Of a stretch of 64,000 nt of DNA, positions 50,301 through 63,200 are shown in pieces (the stretch's first letter is position 1; each line of letters starts with the position of its first letter). The notes under the pieces were generated by a model. It saw only the letters and a list, made by a program, of their open reading frames with translations, did not search any database and was not told the origin of the DNA. The stretch comes from Prunella strophiata (Eukaryota; Chordata; Aves; Passeriformes; Prunellidae). Both the position numbers and the translations under genes were made by a program. The stretch lies in the NCBI GenBank assembly GCA_036583965.1, contig JAZBQD010000027.1, positions 6,342,187 to 6,406,186 of the forward strand, read 5' to 3'.

Positions 50301-53300
50301 GTGTAACTACAGAGGTAACTGTAATACCTAGATAAGCTCCAAGAGAAAAAGCAGCTTGTTGCTCAAACTTCATAAGCAGAAGTATCATGACTCAATGACT
50401 ATGAAACATTTGTGTTATCTTTCTAGACTTTCTAGCTCACCCTTTGATCCCTGAATGGAGACCTCTCCAAGAGGCAGAGGGTGCAGCAGAGTAACTTGGG
50501 AAGCAGATGTCATTTAGTGCCACTCCTGCAAGGCTACAGGACTAAACTCCTCTCCTTACAGTTGGCAGCAGTTCAGTGAAGTCAGGGAATGTGCTTCCCT
50601 GGGAGCACCAGATGATTTGCTGAACCAAACAGATGAAGTAACAAGATGAACCTGAATTCCTGTCTTTAAATGGGATACCATCTTTCTTATGGGTGAATCT
50701 CCAGTGCAGTAAAGACACGAGTAGAAATTACTGCAGCAAACAATTTTTTGTTCTGTCACTTGTTTTTAATCACACAGCAGAAACAGAAATAAACTGATCC
50801 TTCTGGGAGATGGGCAGCTCTGTGCTCTTCCTCGGGGGCAGAAAACGATTGGCATGGCCTTCTCTGTGAACTTTGGCAAAAAGGAGTCCAGTGTTCATCA
50901 AATGAAGTCTGCTGAGCACCATAAGCAAGTACCCTGCAGAATAATTTCAGACTAGAAATCAGGTTAAAGAAAATTTCTTTGCTCTGCTGAAGCTTTATAC
51001 TGAAATCAGCCTTGAAATAAATTACAGGTCTGGTTCTAATTTTTTTGTGTCATTCCATACAATGCTGCACTTCTGGTGAGGTTTCATTCATGTTATGGAA
51101 TGGTTCACCCCAGTGAGAGAGGATAACATCCAGCAGCACATGAAAATGTGCTCACCCTTGGACCTGCACTTTCTGCAGATTTGCATTTAAGTATTGTCTC
51201 TAACTTCTATCATGAGTCCCTATGACAAATTCACTGCAAGATGCTGAGCAGTCAGTCAATACTCCATCATTTAACACATGCCCTATTTTAATATTTTCTT
51301 TTTTTCACTGTTGTTTTTGTTTGGTTTCACTGCCTACAGATGAAACACTTTGTTTTTCAGGAAAACCTAGTTGTTTGAATATCATATCTGCTAATAAACA
51401 AAATAAAAATAGAAGCGTTAGCCCAGAAAAACAAAGGCTGAAAGGGATATAGGATCTCTAAATAAATCAGGAGTGTAAACATCAGAGAAACAACTAAAGA
51501 CCTATCTGGTAGAAGAATAACAGGTACAAGTTTGCATTAATAATCTAGAATTGTGAAATAAGCTTCTTGAGCCTTAGCTCTTGGTTAATCAAAAGAGGAT
51601 CCCTGTAGGGGTAACAGGGCAAAGCTTGACCAGTGTCTTTGAAAATCATCCATGGTCTGCAGAAAGTAATTTCAGTGAGTATATGCAGAATTATCCATAT
51701 ATCCCCTTGTCAGATACCAGAAAACAGCCCAGTTTACACTCTTGTTAATATGCAGTTTTCAAGACTGTACTGAAAACAGTGGTTATCCAAATTAATATAA
51801 TCTCTGATGCAGTGTAAAAACTGGCAATAATGCTTGTCATGTTTAACTCAAAGCTAATTTAAATAAAACACAAAAGATAACGCTCATTAAATCCAAGCCT
51901 CATTTTGTTGAAGCCAAGTCAGCAAATACTGTCATGCCCACTTGGAAGCTTAAGACACTAACAAAACAAAAGCTTTAAATGTGAGAAAATAAATTTTTTG
52001 GCAAAGTCATTTTCCACTTGGAATTCTGGTTTGATCTCAGGGAGGGTTTTGATAGCCCACTGGTGGAAGATACCTACAGTGGAGCACAAATGGTTTTGGC
52101 CAAACCCTTTCTCCTGCAGCACAATCTACAGGCAGAAGCAGGAATGAAGGCAGGGCTGAACAAAAGACATTAATAAAGTTTTGTCTGCTGAACATATGCT
52201 AGCTGAAGTTCCACTTGTGTTGCTTGGGAAGCACCAGGCAGCTGCACCACTAGTGAGGATTTGGCCCATGGCAAGCAAAATGTAATGCCATCAGTGAACA
52301 AGTGTACATGGCATTATTGCAGTCTGTGTCAATCTACAGGTACTTTACTGCTGGTAACCACTCTGCAATTAGGATTTAAAATAATATTTGTCTTACTTTA
52401 GTTTGCTGCATTACTTAAGTCTTTTTAAGGCAGAAAGGGCACTAGCTACTGCTCTAATTTAAATAGTTATAGTCTGTCCAGCTGAAATGTGTAACTGTAT
52501 TTAAACTGAAACCTGGCCAGCATATTCTGTGAAATAATCTAAAGAACTTTACTGGTCTCATTCAGAAAACGATTTCTACAGCTTTGCAGTGCCCCACAGC
52601 CCTGGTAATGTGGAATATGACTGACAAGTAGGGTGTCCTCTCTCCCCCAGCAGCCCATCTCCTGTGGCTTTGAGGGTTTTCCTGGTAGGTCTCCAAGCCA
52701 AAAACTAAGCCTGATCCAACACAGTTAATGAGATGCAAAAAGCTGTAAAGCTGGTATTTATTGCTCCTGTTCAGTGCTCCTGGTTCTGAATTCAGAAAGC
52801 TGAACAGAAATGTTCTGAGCAAGGGGGATCAAGCTACAGAAGAGCAGAGCATTACTCCAGCAAGGAGAAGAATTGGTAATGCTGCATGAGTGGATGCATG
52901 AAGAATCAGCAAGATTTGCTTCTCAAATTTATTTTCTGAAACAAGGTTTTGTCCCTTTATTTGCATTAAGTAAGACTGGCTTCAACAGGAAGCCAGTGGC
53001 CTCCTCTGAGTGATGCCAAACTAGAATAAGGAGACACAAAATTTAAACAGGACAGTCAAACTGAGGCAGCCAGCTTAGCTCCTGCTCCTGCACAATTACA
53101 TAATTTCTTAATTCTAAACATTTTAGACTACAGGGAGGTTGTTTTATTAAAAGCCACAGACACTGGCAGTCCTCACATACATATGCACAAAGGTAATCAA
53201 ACTCCTAACAGCAGTGACAAAGCCTGCCAAGCAACATTCAGACTTTGGAAGCCATCCACGGAATCGTAACTGGAAGGCTTGTGTGAGGAAAGAGGCAGAG

Positions 53301-53541
53301 CAGAACCCAGGACACAGATCAGTGATGTCACTGTGGTCACTTGTGTCCCAAGGGACAGCACAGCCTGCTGCACAGTATGAACAGGCTGTAAAAGTCTTCA
53401 GACACTCCTGCACTTGTGTAGACTTACAAGTCTACTCATGAACTGTTAGGTAACACTAATGAAACTTCTTTAACAAGAAAAATAGCAAAGAAAAGCACTC
53501 AACAATCTTTAAAGGTGGTTGTGGTAGACAAACTTCTATTC

Positions 53542-53559
53542 TTTTTTTTTTTTTTTTTT
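53542..53559. repeat. Poly(T) run, 18 bases
   Basis: T18 followed by a small stem-loop-capable sequence (CCCCTG, then an 11-base loop, then CAGGGG). Simple sequence in RNF11 intron 1. Confidence 0.9.
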
Positions 53560-56500
53560 CCCCTGGTTTTGGGTTTCAGGGGTTTTTTTAACCAGAAAGA
53601 TCACATTTAAGAAATAAAGAATTAAGGCTTTGTCCACATCAGCATACATTTGTCCTGAAGCAGTAAAATCCTTTCAACTGAAATCACCACCCTGCTGAAG
53701 TTAAAAATGGCAGCTCTAGACTGCATTTCATGCACAGACCATTCCCAAATGCACTCACTGCCCAAACCAGTATCAGATACTCATCCTGTGCATGCTCTGA
53801 TACACAGTTAAGTCCAAGTCCATAGCCTTAGTTTCAACATGGAAAAGCCAAAACTCCTCTAGTGCTTGGCAGCAATAGTACACATCTAATACCTGACACC
53901 TCTAGATCTTTCCACAGATGTCATTAAGTGAAATGCCATATAGGTGGCAAAGAGTGCTGAAAAATCAAATCTCCACCAGGAAGTCAGTTCATTTCACTAA
54001 TCTGACTCCAGAGGAAGAATAAGACAACCCATTTCAGACATGTGAATGGTATGAGCTGACTCACCAAGCACCAGAGCCACCATGGAGTGACTGCAGAGAA
54101 CATGGCTCCATGTGGAAAACAGGAGGGAAAAGCTAAACAATCCCTTTTTGGCAGCAGTGGATGATTAGATCAGACTTCCTTGTCCCAGAAACATCTACAC
54201 ACACAGCACTGAGCACAGGCACAGCACATTTTTGCCTGGTTTCAGCCAGTGGTCTGCTGAACACCGAGACAGTCTCCGAGCCCCTCCTGAGGCTTTGGCT
54301 GTGCTCATTCCTGAGCTGGGCCTGCTGAAGTCATTATTTATTTGTAAGTGCTGGAGCAGGATCCTGCCATCAAGTTAAATGAACACAGATGCTGCTTTCT
54401 CCACGTGCCAGAGGTGAACACAGCCCACCACAGGAGCACTGATGGGTCCCACCAGCACTGGCCCCGGTGTGGGAAGGCCCCAGGAGAGGAGTGTGTGGTG
54501 TCCTTAGGCAGTGGCACTTTCTGTAGGGACATGGAAAGCACCAGAACTGGTGCTTTCTCTCCCCAGAAAGGCTGCAGAAGTCCAAACCACTCAAGTTGCT
54601 GTTGCACTCAGATAAACTCTCCTGTACCAAAAAAAGCCTTATGCTGACAAAAGGATGGGCAAATTTCCCTCAGCCTGCAGTACACTTCACCGTTTGACTC
54701 ATCACCCTGAGGTGGAAACACCTGCCTGATCCCTCAACACCAACAGCCTGTTTGGTAGCATCTGTTATGTAGTTGTTACTACCATTTTCCCAGTTTTTGC
54801 TTTCCAATACAAACAGCACCGTGGCAGCAGTGCTGCTTGCAGGAGTCTCCATCTGCGTGACGTGACCGGAGCAAAGAACACACTGACCCCAGGATGTCAC
54901 GTTCTGAGTCCTGTGCAGAAACTCCTGCTGGCACAGAGGCAGCATCCAATTCACTCCTTGAACAGAGGTACTTGGTCATTTTTCAGCTGCAGCACGTTGA
55001 GGAGACACAGAGACGATGAAATTCAGTGTTATAGCTGGAAGTCAGGGCAGTCTGGCCTTCACCTGGCTGTAATCCAGTCAGTGGTATGTGCATAAGACAG
55101 ACCCCCAAAAGAACAGAGATAAAACACCCTCCTTTCCTACCTCAGCCTAAAACTTCAGCTCTTTTGTCTTTCAGTTCATCAGCTCAGAGTAAATGACAGC
55201 TACATAAAGACACTTCAGGAGATGCTATATATAGGGTGAAGTGAACTTTTCCCCAGGAACCTCTAGATCTAGGTCATCTTGCCTCTTCTGGGAGGCAGAA
55301 AAAACCAGGTTACTCATTGAACAAGAATACAGTTTCTAAAGGAAATAAAAGATTACTTGGAGCATGAAATCTTGTGTGGATAGTAATTTTTTGTTTCCTA
55401 AAGGACTTTTAAAAACAAAACTCGCCATGAAACACTGTCTCTTTGAATACCTGACTCCATCCACTTTAAATTGAGAAACTCACTATATATTTACAGAAAG
55501 AAATGGGCATTCTTTAGCAAACTTACTTTCAGTAGTTTAGCTACACAGTAAAGTAAATACAACTTCAGGTCTCAGAAAGTTTCAGGGAGTTTGTCTATAT
55601 TCAGACATAATGTAAAATCCCTCCCTGCACCTCATTTGTGATTCTTGCAGGAGGCTGCAATGATTACACAAAACCCAGCACAGCTCCAGGTGAGCTATTG
55701 TATGAATCCAATATTTAATCCAATGGATTAACTACCATATTCCCTCTTCCAATTGAGGGCAGGTGGGAGAATAACCAAGCATCTCACTCAGGTTTGGGCC
55801 AAGGGCCACCATCCAACTCAGCTCAGCCACTGCAGCAACATGGAGGTGCCATTAGCTGAAGAGGTGAGAGACCAGGGCAGGGAGAGCTTCCTCAGCTCAG
55901 GACAGATCTCAGTGCAACACTACCTGTGCAGTGCTCCTCACACACTTCCAACCAGCAGAGCCCTACAAATTGTCAACTAGAGGTGTGGGCCTGTATTTCA
56001 GTTTAGTGACTGCAGAGGGGATTTCATTAGCTCTTGTGAGCACAATCAAAATAGCCCAGAGACTTGGGAGACAGGAACTGAGAGGTGAAAAAGCACTAAC
56101 CAAGACAAGAATTAACAGTGAATTTGAAGTTAAGTATCTGTGCTTGAATTTTCAAACTGATTCTCTTCCCTTCCAAGAAGAGTAATATACTTTCAAGGAC
56201 ATCATTCTCCACGGGACAATCCACAACTGCCTCAAGGTCTCCAAATATATAGATACAACATTAAAGAACTCTGTGAAGCAGAAATTAAAGCAATGTCTTA
56301 GTCATATTTCATAAGCTAAACTGAAGATAAATGGATGCAATTGCAATCCAAATCATAATATTTAAACAGAAAACAACCAAGGGAAATCCCAAAACATCAG
56401 AAACTGGCAATGGCAATTAAGCAAGTACTACTACAGAGCATAGAATAAAGTCTACAGATGTTAAAATATTAATTCCAGTGTCTTAACTAAATCTGAATTT

Positions 56501-58245
56501 AGAGCATTAGTTTGCTGAGCCTTTTATGTATTTTCCACTGAATACAGCAGTTCACTGCTTTTTGTTAAGCAACAGTGCAGACCAAACCAGTTTAGCAGTT
56601 TGGTACGTCTGTAGTCAAGCAATGCTTGCACTCATTTGTTCAAAACCTGAGAGCAATCTCTTCTCTTTCTGAACTTTAAATAAAATTAATGCATTCAGGC
56701 AAAATAAATACTAGTCTTAATCTATACTGCAAAATTATACGATGTCTGAATTAAAGATTTCGACAACTGTGTTAATAAAACACTGTGATTAATGTTCAGT
56801 GCACAGAACAAGCTCTGGATCTGGCTTTAATTACAGTGATGAATAAAAGTCAGACACAGGCATTGGCCCAGAGTATTCATGCATTATACTGTCCCATAGA
56901 TACCAAAATAATGGAATCTGATGCACTTTGATCTCTTAGATAAGCCTCCCACAGCTCTGAAACAGAAAGGGCAAGAGCACCCAACCTCATCCAATTGTGC
57001 AATGTTCACACACTGAGTCATAAGAGATTTGTATCCCCACTACCAAGATACATCTTATGGGAATAAATACAGAGAAATATTGCTCCATTTCCTTCTGGCT
57101 AGAGCTTGTACACAAATCATCTGGAGAGCCACACAGAGTGAAAGTGGTGAGGACTACAGGGACACTTTACAGTCTCCACAAAGCTATTTATACTTGGACA
57201 GTAGTTATGTTATAATATATTTGTGGGACATATTCTAGTCTGATTTTCTCTTCTAATGCAGTTTTGCCATGACACAGATTAGAAACTGGCGGCATGTGGT
57301 AGATGTAATGGTTTTAATCATGGTTGCAGGATGGTCAATTCCTTGCTTTTGTCCAAACCAGCACAGACTGACTCATTTTTTTGCTTACAACTGGATAGCC
57401 AAGCAGCTTCATTCAATTTTATTAGTCATAAACCAGGCGTTTCCTTGATGCTTCTAGGACCTCTCTTAGCAGTCCAAACTGCTCTGGCCTGTGGGCTAGC
57501 TACAGTCCCAAACTCAGCCCTGCCAGCCAGATGAGACTTGTCTTTGACTGAGGATTAAGTTGTCCCTGCATGAGCTTTTGGCCTTGGAGTGCAGGGTACT
57601 ACATGCAAGGACTGCTCCTGAACCTTGCTTCTAGAAATACAAATTGCTCCCTCTGAGCAAAGAGCAGATGAGAGGACATGAAGGCCACTTCAGTGTCCAA
57701 AAATACAACCAAGGGAAACAGGTTTCAGTATTGCAAGGATAATAGTCTGCACATTCATCACTGCATGCTGGGACTAAGGGAGGAACTGAATTTCCTGAGT
57801 CACAGTTTCTCTCATCCTTCCAACAGTTTCAGTCCTCCCCTGGGCACCTCAGCTCTACATTCTCCCTCAACTAAAGCAATGGCTAAAACCAGAGGGAGGA
57901 TGAGAAGGCTCAAAAACCAGCCTGGCCTTTGACAGAGGGTAAGTGTGCGTGCAAATGTGCACAGAGCATGCGTGAGCGTTGTGGTGGATCAGCAGAAATG
58001 CCCAGTGCAATAGCCCAGCTGGTTGTGATTTGGCTGACACAACCACTGTTAAAGGATGGTTCTTTTATCTCCTCCTCCAGTTGCTGCATGCATCTGCTCT
58101 TTGTCCATGTCACCGTGTGTGGATCCTGGCCCAGCAGCTTTTATGCCACCGGCATTCTGACTTTCTTCTCCACTGATGAGAAACAGAGTGGTTGGCAGAT
58201 TCCTATGGAGGGGCTGGTAAATAAAATAATCGCTCTCTGTAACTG

Positions 58246-58348
58246 TTTGGTCTCTTGGAGATTGTTTCATTAGTTCATTGGAAAGTCACGGTTGATTTGC
58301 TTTAGTCCATTCCACAGATCATTATCTCTTCAAAACATAAAAGTGGTT
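58246..58348. repeat. Diverged direct repeat, copy 1
   Basis: Begins TTTGGTCTCT and shares with 59372-59470 the blocks TTCATTAG, AAAGTCA, TTGCT-TAGTC, TCCACAGA and ATAAAA in the same order and spacing. Roughly three quarters of positions agree by eye; most differences are transitions. Confidence 0.8.
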
Positions 58349-59371
58349 TATTTTCCATGGGTCAGAAACTGACTCCAGATGTACAGCCAGCAACAGCTGA
58401 TCACAGCACTGAACCCAAGGTACATACGGGAAACATACGGGAAGAGCTTCCTAAACGCATGGTGGTCCCAGATTTTAGGGAGGGTGGTATTGCATGTTTG
58501 GGTTGGCTTGTCCAAAAGAATGCATGATCTTCCAGCATAGCAAAGATTCATCACCCTGATTAGGCAAGATTTCTTATTACCATCTCCACAGACTCTTCAT
58601 CCTACTAATCAAGCATCTGGAATGCAGGCTGCCAAATAAATGCTGAACTATCAGATTCCAAAACAGATTTTAGGAGACTTATCTACTGCCTTAAACAGAT
58701 CTTCTGATAAAGCTCCCTCTCTCCAGCATCAGGTTTGCCATAAATTTCTGGAGAGGTTCCTTTTGTAATAGAGGAACATTATTTTATTAAAATCAAATTA
58801 CCATCGAACACTTTACAAACTTGAATTAAATTACTAAGCATGCCTGTACTAAAGATAAAGTTTATTACTCCTTCACTCCTCATTTGACAGTGAAGAAACT
58901 TAAGCACAGACCAGTTAAGTGGTTTGCTAAAGTTACAAACAGAACAGAAGACATTAAATAAGGACAATGATAGCTTACCCTAGGGCTGCTAGAGTGGGGT
59001 TTTTTGGTGGATTTTGTTTTGTTTAGTCTTGGGGCTGGGAGTTTTTTTGGTTGAAGTGAAGTTTTACCCAGCAAGACGTTACACTCTAGCTCTGCTTGGA
59101 CAGGTCACTGCTATGGCTGTCCCCCAAGAGGCAGCCAGAACATGACAGCATCTTCTACAAAAACACATCCTACCTTCAGGGGGGGAGCAAGACATCTTTG
59201 CTTCTGAGACCTTCATAATGTCAGGGCCAATTTTTATTGTGGTCAAAGTCGAGATCGAAGCTTGCTTTGCTTTTCAGAGTCAAGAGAATAGTGACTCTTC
59301 AGCTTTTTTCTCTGAAAAGGTTTGATTCTTACTCAATCATGACATCCCTAAAAACCTGCTCATTTTAATTC

Positions 59372-59470
59372 TTTGGTCTCTGAGGAACTGCTTCATTAGC
59401 TCATAGAAAAGTCATGGCTGACTTGCTCTAGTCTACTCCACAGACTATTACTTCTCCAAAATAAAATGTT
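59372..59470. repeat. Diverged direct repeat, copy 2
   Basis: Partner of 58246-58348, about 1.1 kb downstream in the same orientation. It could be a segmental duplication or two ends or copies of an old transposable element; I cannot assign it to a family. Confidence 0.8.
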
Positions 59471-60127
59471 TCTCTGTGCATATGGGGAGGCAGAAACAAG
59501 GACAAGCACAAAGACTGGAAGACACAAGTCTGCCACAAGCAAGAGGTGTTATTTTTAGTTTCTTTGCCTTACATTCTGCAACCAGTTTGACTACAGCCAT
59601 TAACAGGGTCTGCAGGAGTGCTCATCAAGCTGAGCTTCCTTCCTTTGTTGAAGTGATGAACAGGGACATGGGAAGACAGGGACTGACTCTGTAGAGCATC
59701 TTGAGCCAACCTAAGACACTTCTTGCAGAAATCCACGTGAAGTAGAAAGCAATACTCTGTTAAATGTAATTATAAATGCATTATTTTCTTTTCAGAATTC
59801 CCCCTGGAAAATCTTCTGGACAGAGTGGTTAGGAGCAGATCCTTACCAACTGCCAACTCAACTGTGAATCTAGAAATCAGCTCTAATTTTATAAGAAAGG
59901 TGGTAACACAGAGAATTCAAACATGAGCATACTCTTCCCACTTCCTCTAGCCATGCCTAACACATTTTTAACCAACTGTAGTTTCAAAATCTATTTTAAG
60001 CAGATAAAGCATTACAACATTCAACCAATGTCACCCTGATTTTTTAAGTTCCTCTAAAGCCTTCTGATGTTTACATTCTTGTGCAGAACTTTCTCACACA
60101 CTTTTTTGTAAATAATTTATTGTTTTG

Positions 60128-60147
60128 TCTTCCTCTATGGAGGAAGA
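60128..60147. other. Perfect 8-bp stem with a 4-base loop
   Basis: TCTTCCTC, loop TATG, GAGGAAGA. The first of two hairpins within 95 bases in RNF11 intron 1. Confidence 0.9.
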
Positions 60148-60172
60148 GGAACTTGATGGACTGTTGAGTTAT

Positions 60173-60219
60173 CCAGTGGCATTGAGGAGGTGGCACTTGT
60201 CACCCTCCAATGCCACTGG
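60173..60219. other. Long stem-loop with 12 perfect outer pairs
   Basis: Outer arms CCAGTGGCATTG (60173-60184) and CAATGCCACTGG (60208-60219) are perfect complements. The inner parts, GGAGGTGGCAC and GTCACCCTC, pair imperfectly, giving a nearly continuous stem of about 20 pairs with a very short loop. Confidence 0.9.
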
Positions 60220-63200
60220 GATTTCAGAAAACTATAAATGGAGTCAGATTCAATAAACTTCCTCTCTTTTTGCTCACTCGCACCTTGCAAAGAGCTGCTG
60301 TCCACGTTGTGTCGTTTGTGCGCCACAGTGACAAACCAATATTAATTAAAATATTCATTTAAACTGTTTATGAATTGGTATTTTCAAGATTGAAGTTACC
60401 TAACTCTGTGATACTATCTGGTATCCTTTACTTTCAGGTCTGTCTTCCTTCCTCTCTTCTCCCTCTGCCCCACCAGCTTTTTTCACCAGCAAAATAAAAG
60501 ACAGCCCCCATCAGCCAGAGTGGCAGGCTGTGCTGAAAACAATATGCATTGAAACAGGAAATACAGGTGCAAGTTTTTTTTAACTGTTGTCTAGAAAGGA
60601 AGTTTAGACTTAGCACCCTCAAGAAACTTTTTGCCTAAAACTGACTACCAGCAATACAATTCCTCTAGACAACTTGCTAAATTCTTCAGCTGTGGAAGAA
60701 TAAGAAGTGTCATGGCATATTGTTCACTAAGCAAATAATCTTGAATGCTACTATAATGACATTCATAATACATATAGTTCATTGCTGTATGGAAAATGAA
60801 TCTGTATAGCCCTATACTGATATTAAGAAAAAGGTTTATTGCATTGCACATACAAATAATTTACCAGAACTGCAGCATAAAACATGGAACAGTTACAGCT
60901 TTTCTGAATGCAGGTCTAAATTACATCACAACTATCAGGAGTGACTTTATCACTTAATGCTTGGTCTTTCACAGATAAAATGTTATTCCAGAAAACTTTT
61001 TCTAAAAGTTTTCTAAAACATTTCTTCATTTCTGAGGATGAGTTACATAAGGTCACTCAAGCAATCTCATCCTTGAGGAGAAGCACCAAACATCACTGGC
61101 TACTTTACCACTTCTTATCCATGCAGCAAACTCTCAACTTCAGCTCTTCCATCACTTCCCCTCCCCATTGCAGCTGATTTTCACCTCGGGCACTGCTGCC
61201 AGAAGGCACCAACCAGCAACAAAGCAACAAAAACAAAGGGTGTGAAGCCCTTTGAAGTTTCCAGCAGACTAAGGAATTGTGGACTGGAGTGACATTTCAG
61301 TTCACATCCACAAGTGCAACTGTAATTCATCCACATCATCTCCAAGATGTGGAGGACAAGCAGAAAAAAGGGTAAGACATGCATAGGCAACTTTTAAATA
61401 TACTGCTTTCTCTCACATGAAAGTAACCCTACTAGCTGGTTTGCTTTTTTTCATGGACAGCTTTCTGTATGTAATGTTTTCCTATTGCATCTTTCCCCCT
61501 TTTATGCTGTTCCAACATAGATCAAGACTTCCAGCTTTGCACAACAACTCCATGGTAGATTATAACCTGTTACACTACCAGTCTCCTTTCTTGTACAATA
61601 CAGGCAGTCCCAGATGATAAATCATTTCCATTGGGGCCCAAGGGAATTTTTGTCAGCTGTTTCTATAAATGGGTGCAACTCCTAGATCAGAATTCATTTG
61701 GCTAGCAATTTTCTAATTATATTAATTACCATGCCTTTGAAAAGACAGCATCAGAACACCAATGTAACATGTTACTTAAGTCACAGGAGAGAGCAACAAA
61801 GGCTTGGTTTGTCTCTTGAGCAAAAAATATCCAACACTCCCATCCACAGGGCAAGGTTCACACAGAAATGCAGTGGGCTCTTTCAAGAAGATTCTCTGAC
61901 TGTTCAAACTGGGCACTTCTTCAGCATCTCCAGGGCTGAAGCACCTACTGTGCTGTGCTCCTCACTGGCCTATGCACTGCCAGGACAGGCTGATGTGCCA
62001 CCTCCCTGAACAGGGAACAGCTGGAATGAAGTACAACAAGCCAGAGGGATGAGGATGTGCACACTGTGTACAGGTGACACTCAGCTCAGAGGAGGCCCAA
62101 GGAGGCTATTGCAGCAACCTCAGCTTTAGGAGAAGCCATGAGACATCCTAAATTACACTTTCACAACCTGCTGTCCCCAACAGCTTTTGGAGGATTATGG
62201 GAGCACAGCATTGGGTTAAGCTCATGTTTGTGATCTCTCGTCTCATTTTGTGCCTACAGCCAAATCAAATGAGTATCCAGGCCAAAAGGTTTTAAATTAA
62301 TCCCTCCAAATAAAAAAAAGAAAAACCCACTAGATCCACTGAAACATTTTATCTGGGCCTGTAAGACAACACAAGATGGTACAAAATACCAGAGGGTGCT
62401 CTGGAGCTCTTCAGGTAACAGGGTAAAATATTTTATCAGTCCATCTGCCACATCAATGTATCAAACAACCTTGTATGAGGTTACTATCAACACCAAGATC
62501 TTGTGCTTATTTCTCATGCTTTTAGCTAAGTAATTTAGCAAGTGTCATACATCTTTTTTAGAAGACTGCAGTGTATTTTGTCCACAGTAATATTTTATAG
62601 AAACTTAGGGAGAAAAGGTGCAAAGCATTTTGTACTTTGTAAAAATTCCAGAACTGATTAAAATGGCAAATTATTTCCCTACAGCTATTAAGGAACTATT
62701 TAAGAACAGAAATATGAGACAAGGATTAAGAAAAGGGACACATCTGTTCTGCAAAAAAAAGTCCTTGGGAAGAACTACTAGAAGTAAGAGAAACTGAAAA
62801 AACCCAGTGAACTTGTACAGAAAAACAGCAGAAGGCATATTGCCAACAGATGGTGAAGAAGTCATACACCAAAAAGGAAAACAAAGTTGAAAGCATACTC
62901 AATTTTGAGCACTTGAGAAAAAAAAACAAAACCAAAGCTAACTCCTTCCTAATCACAGATTCCCTGGTTAAAAATGGAGCTGCATGTTCTTCACACTTAG
63001 GAAAGCAGTTGTAATTTCTGGGTTCTAAAATGGAGGCATTCAAAATTAGCATCTGTCTACGAAAATGTTGGTCCACTCTTGAAATCACTTCCTTCCTCCC
63101 CGCTATGAAAACACACTCTTTTTTTTTTTTGGTGTGTTTTCATTTTTTCTCACATTAGTCGTTAAGCTCAATGCACTGGAAAATACCTGATGCTTTAATG

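Noticed and set aside
53542..53590. Poly(T) run that might mark a minus-strand processed pseudogene tail
   Set aside because: No gene-like sequence or target-site duplication is recognisable on either side.
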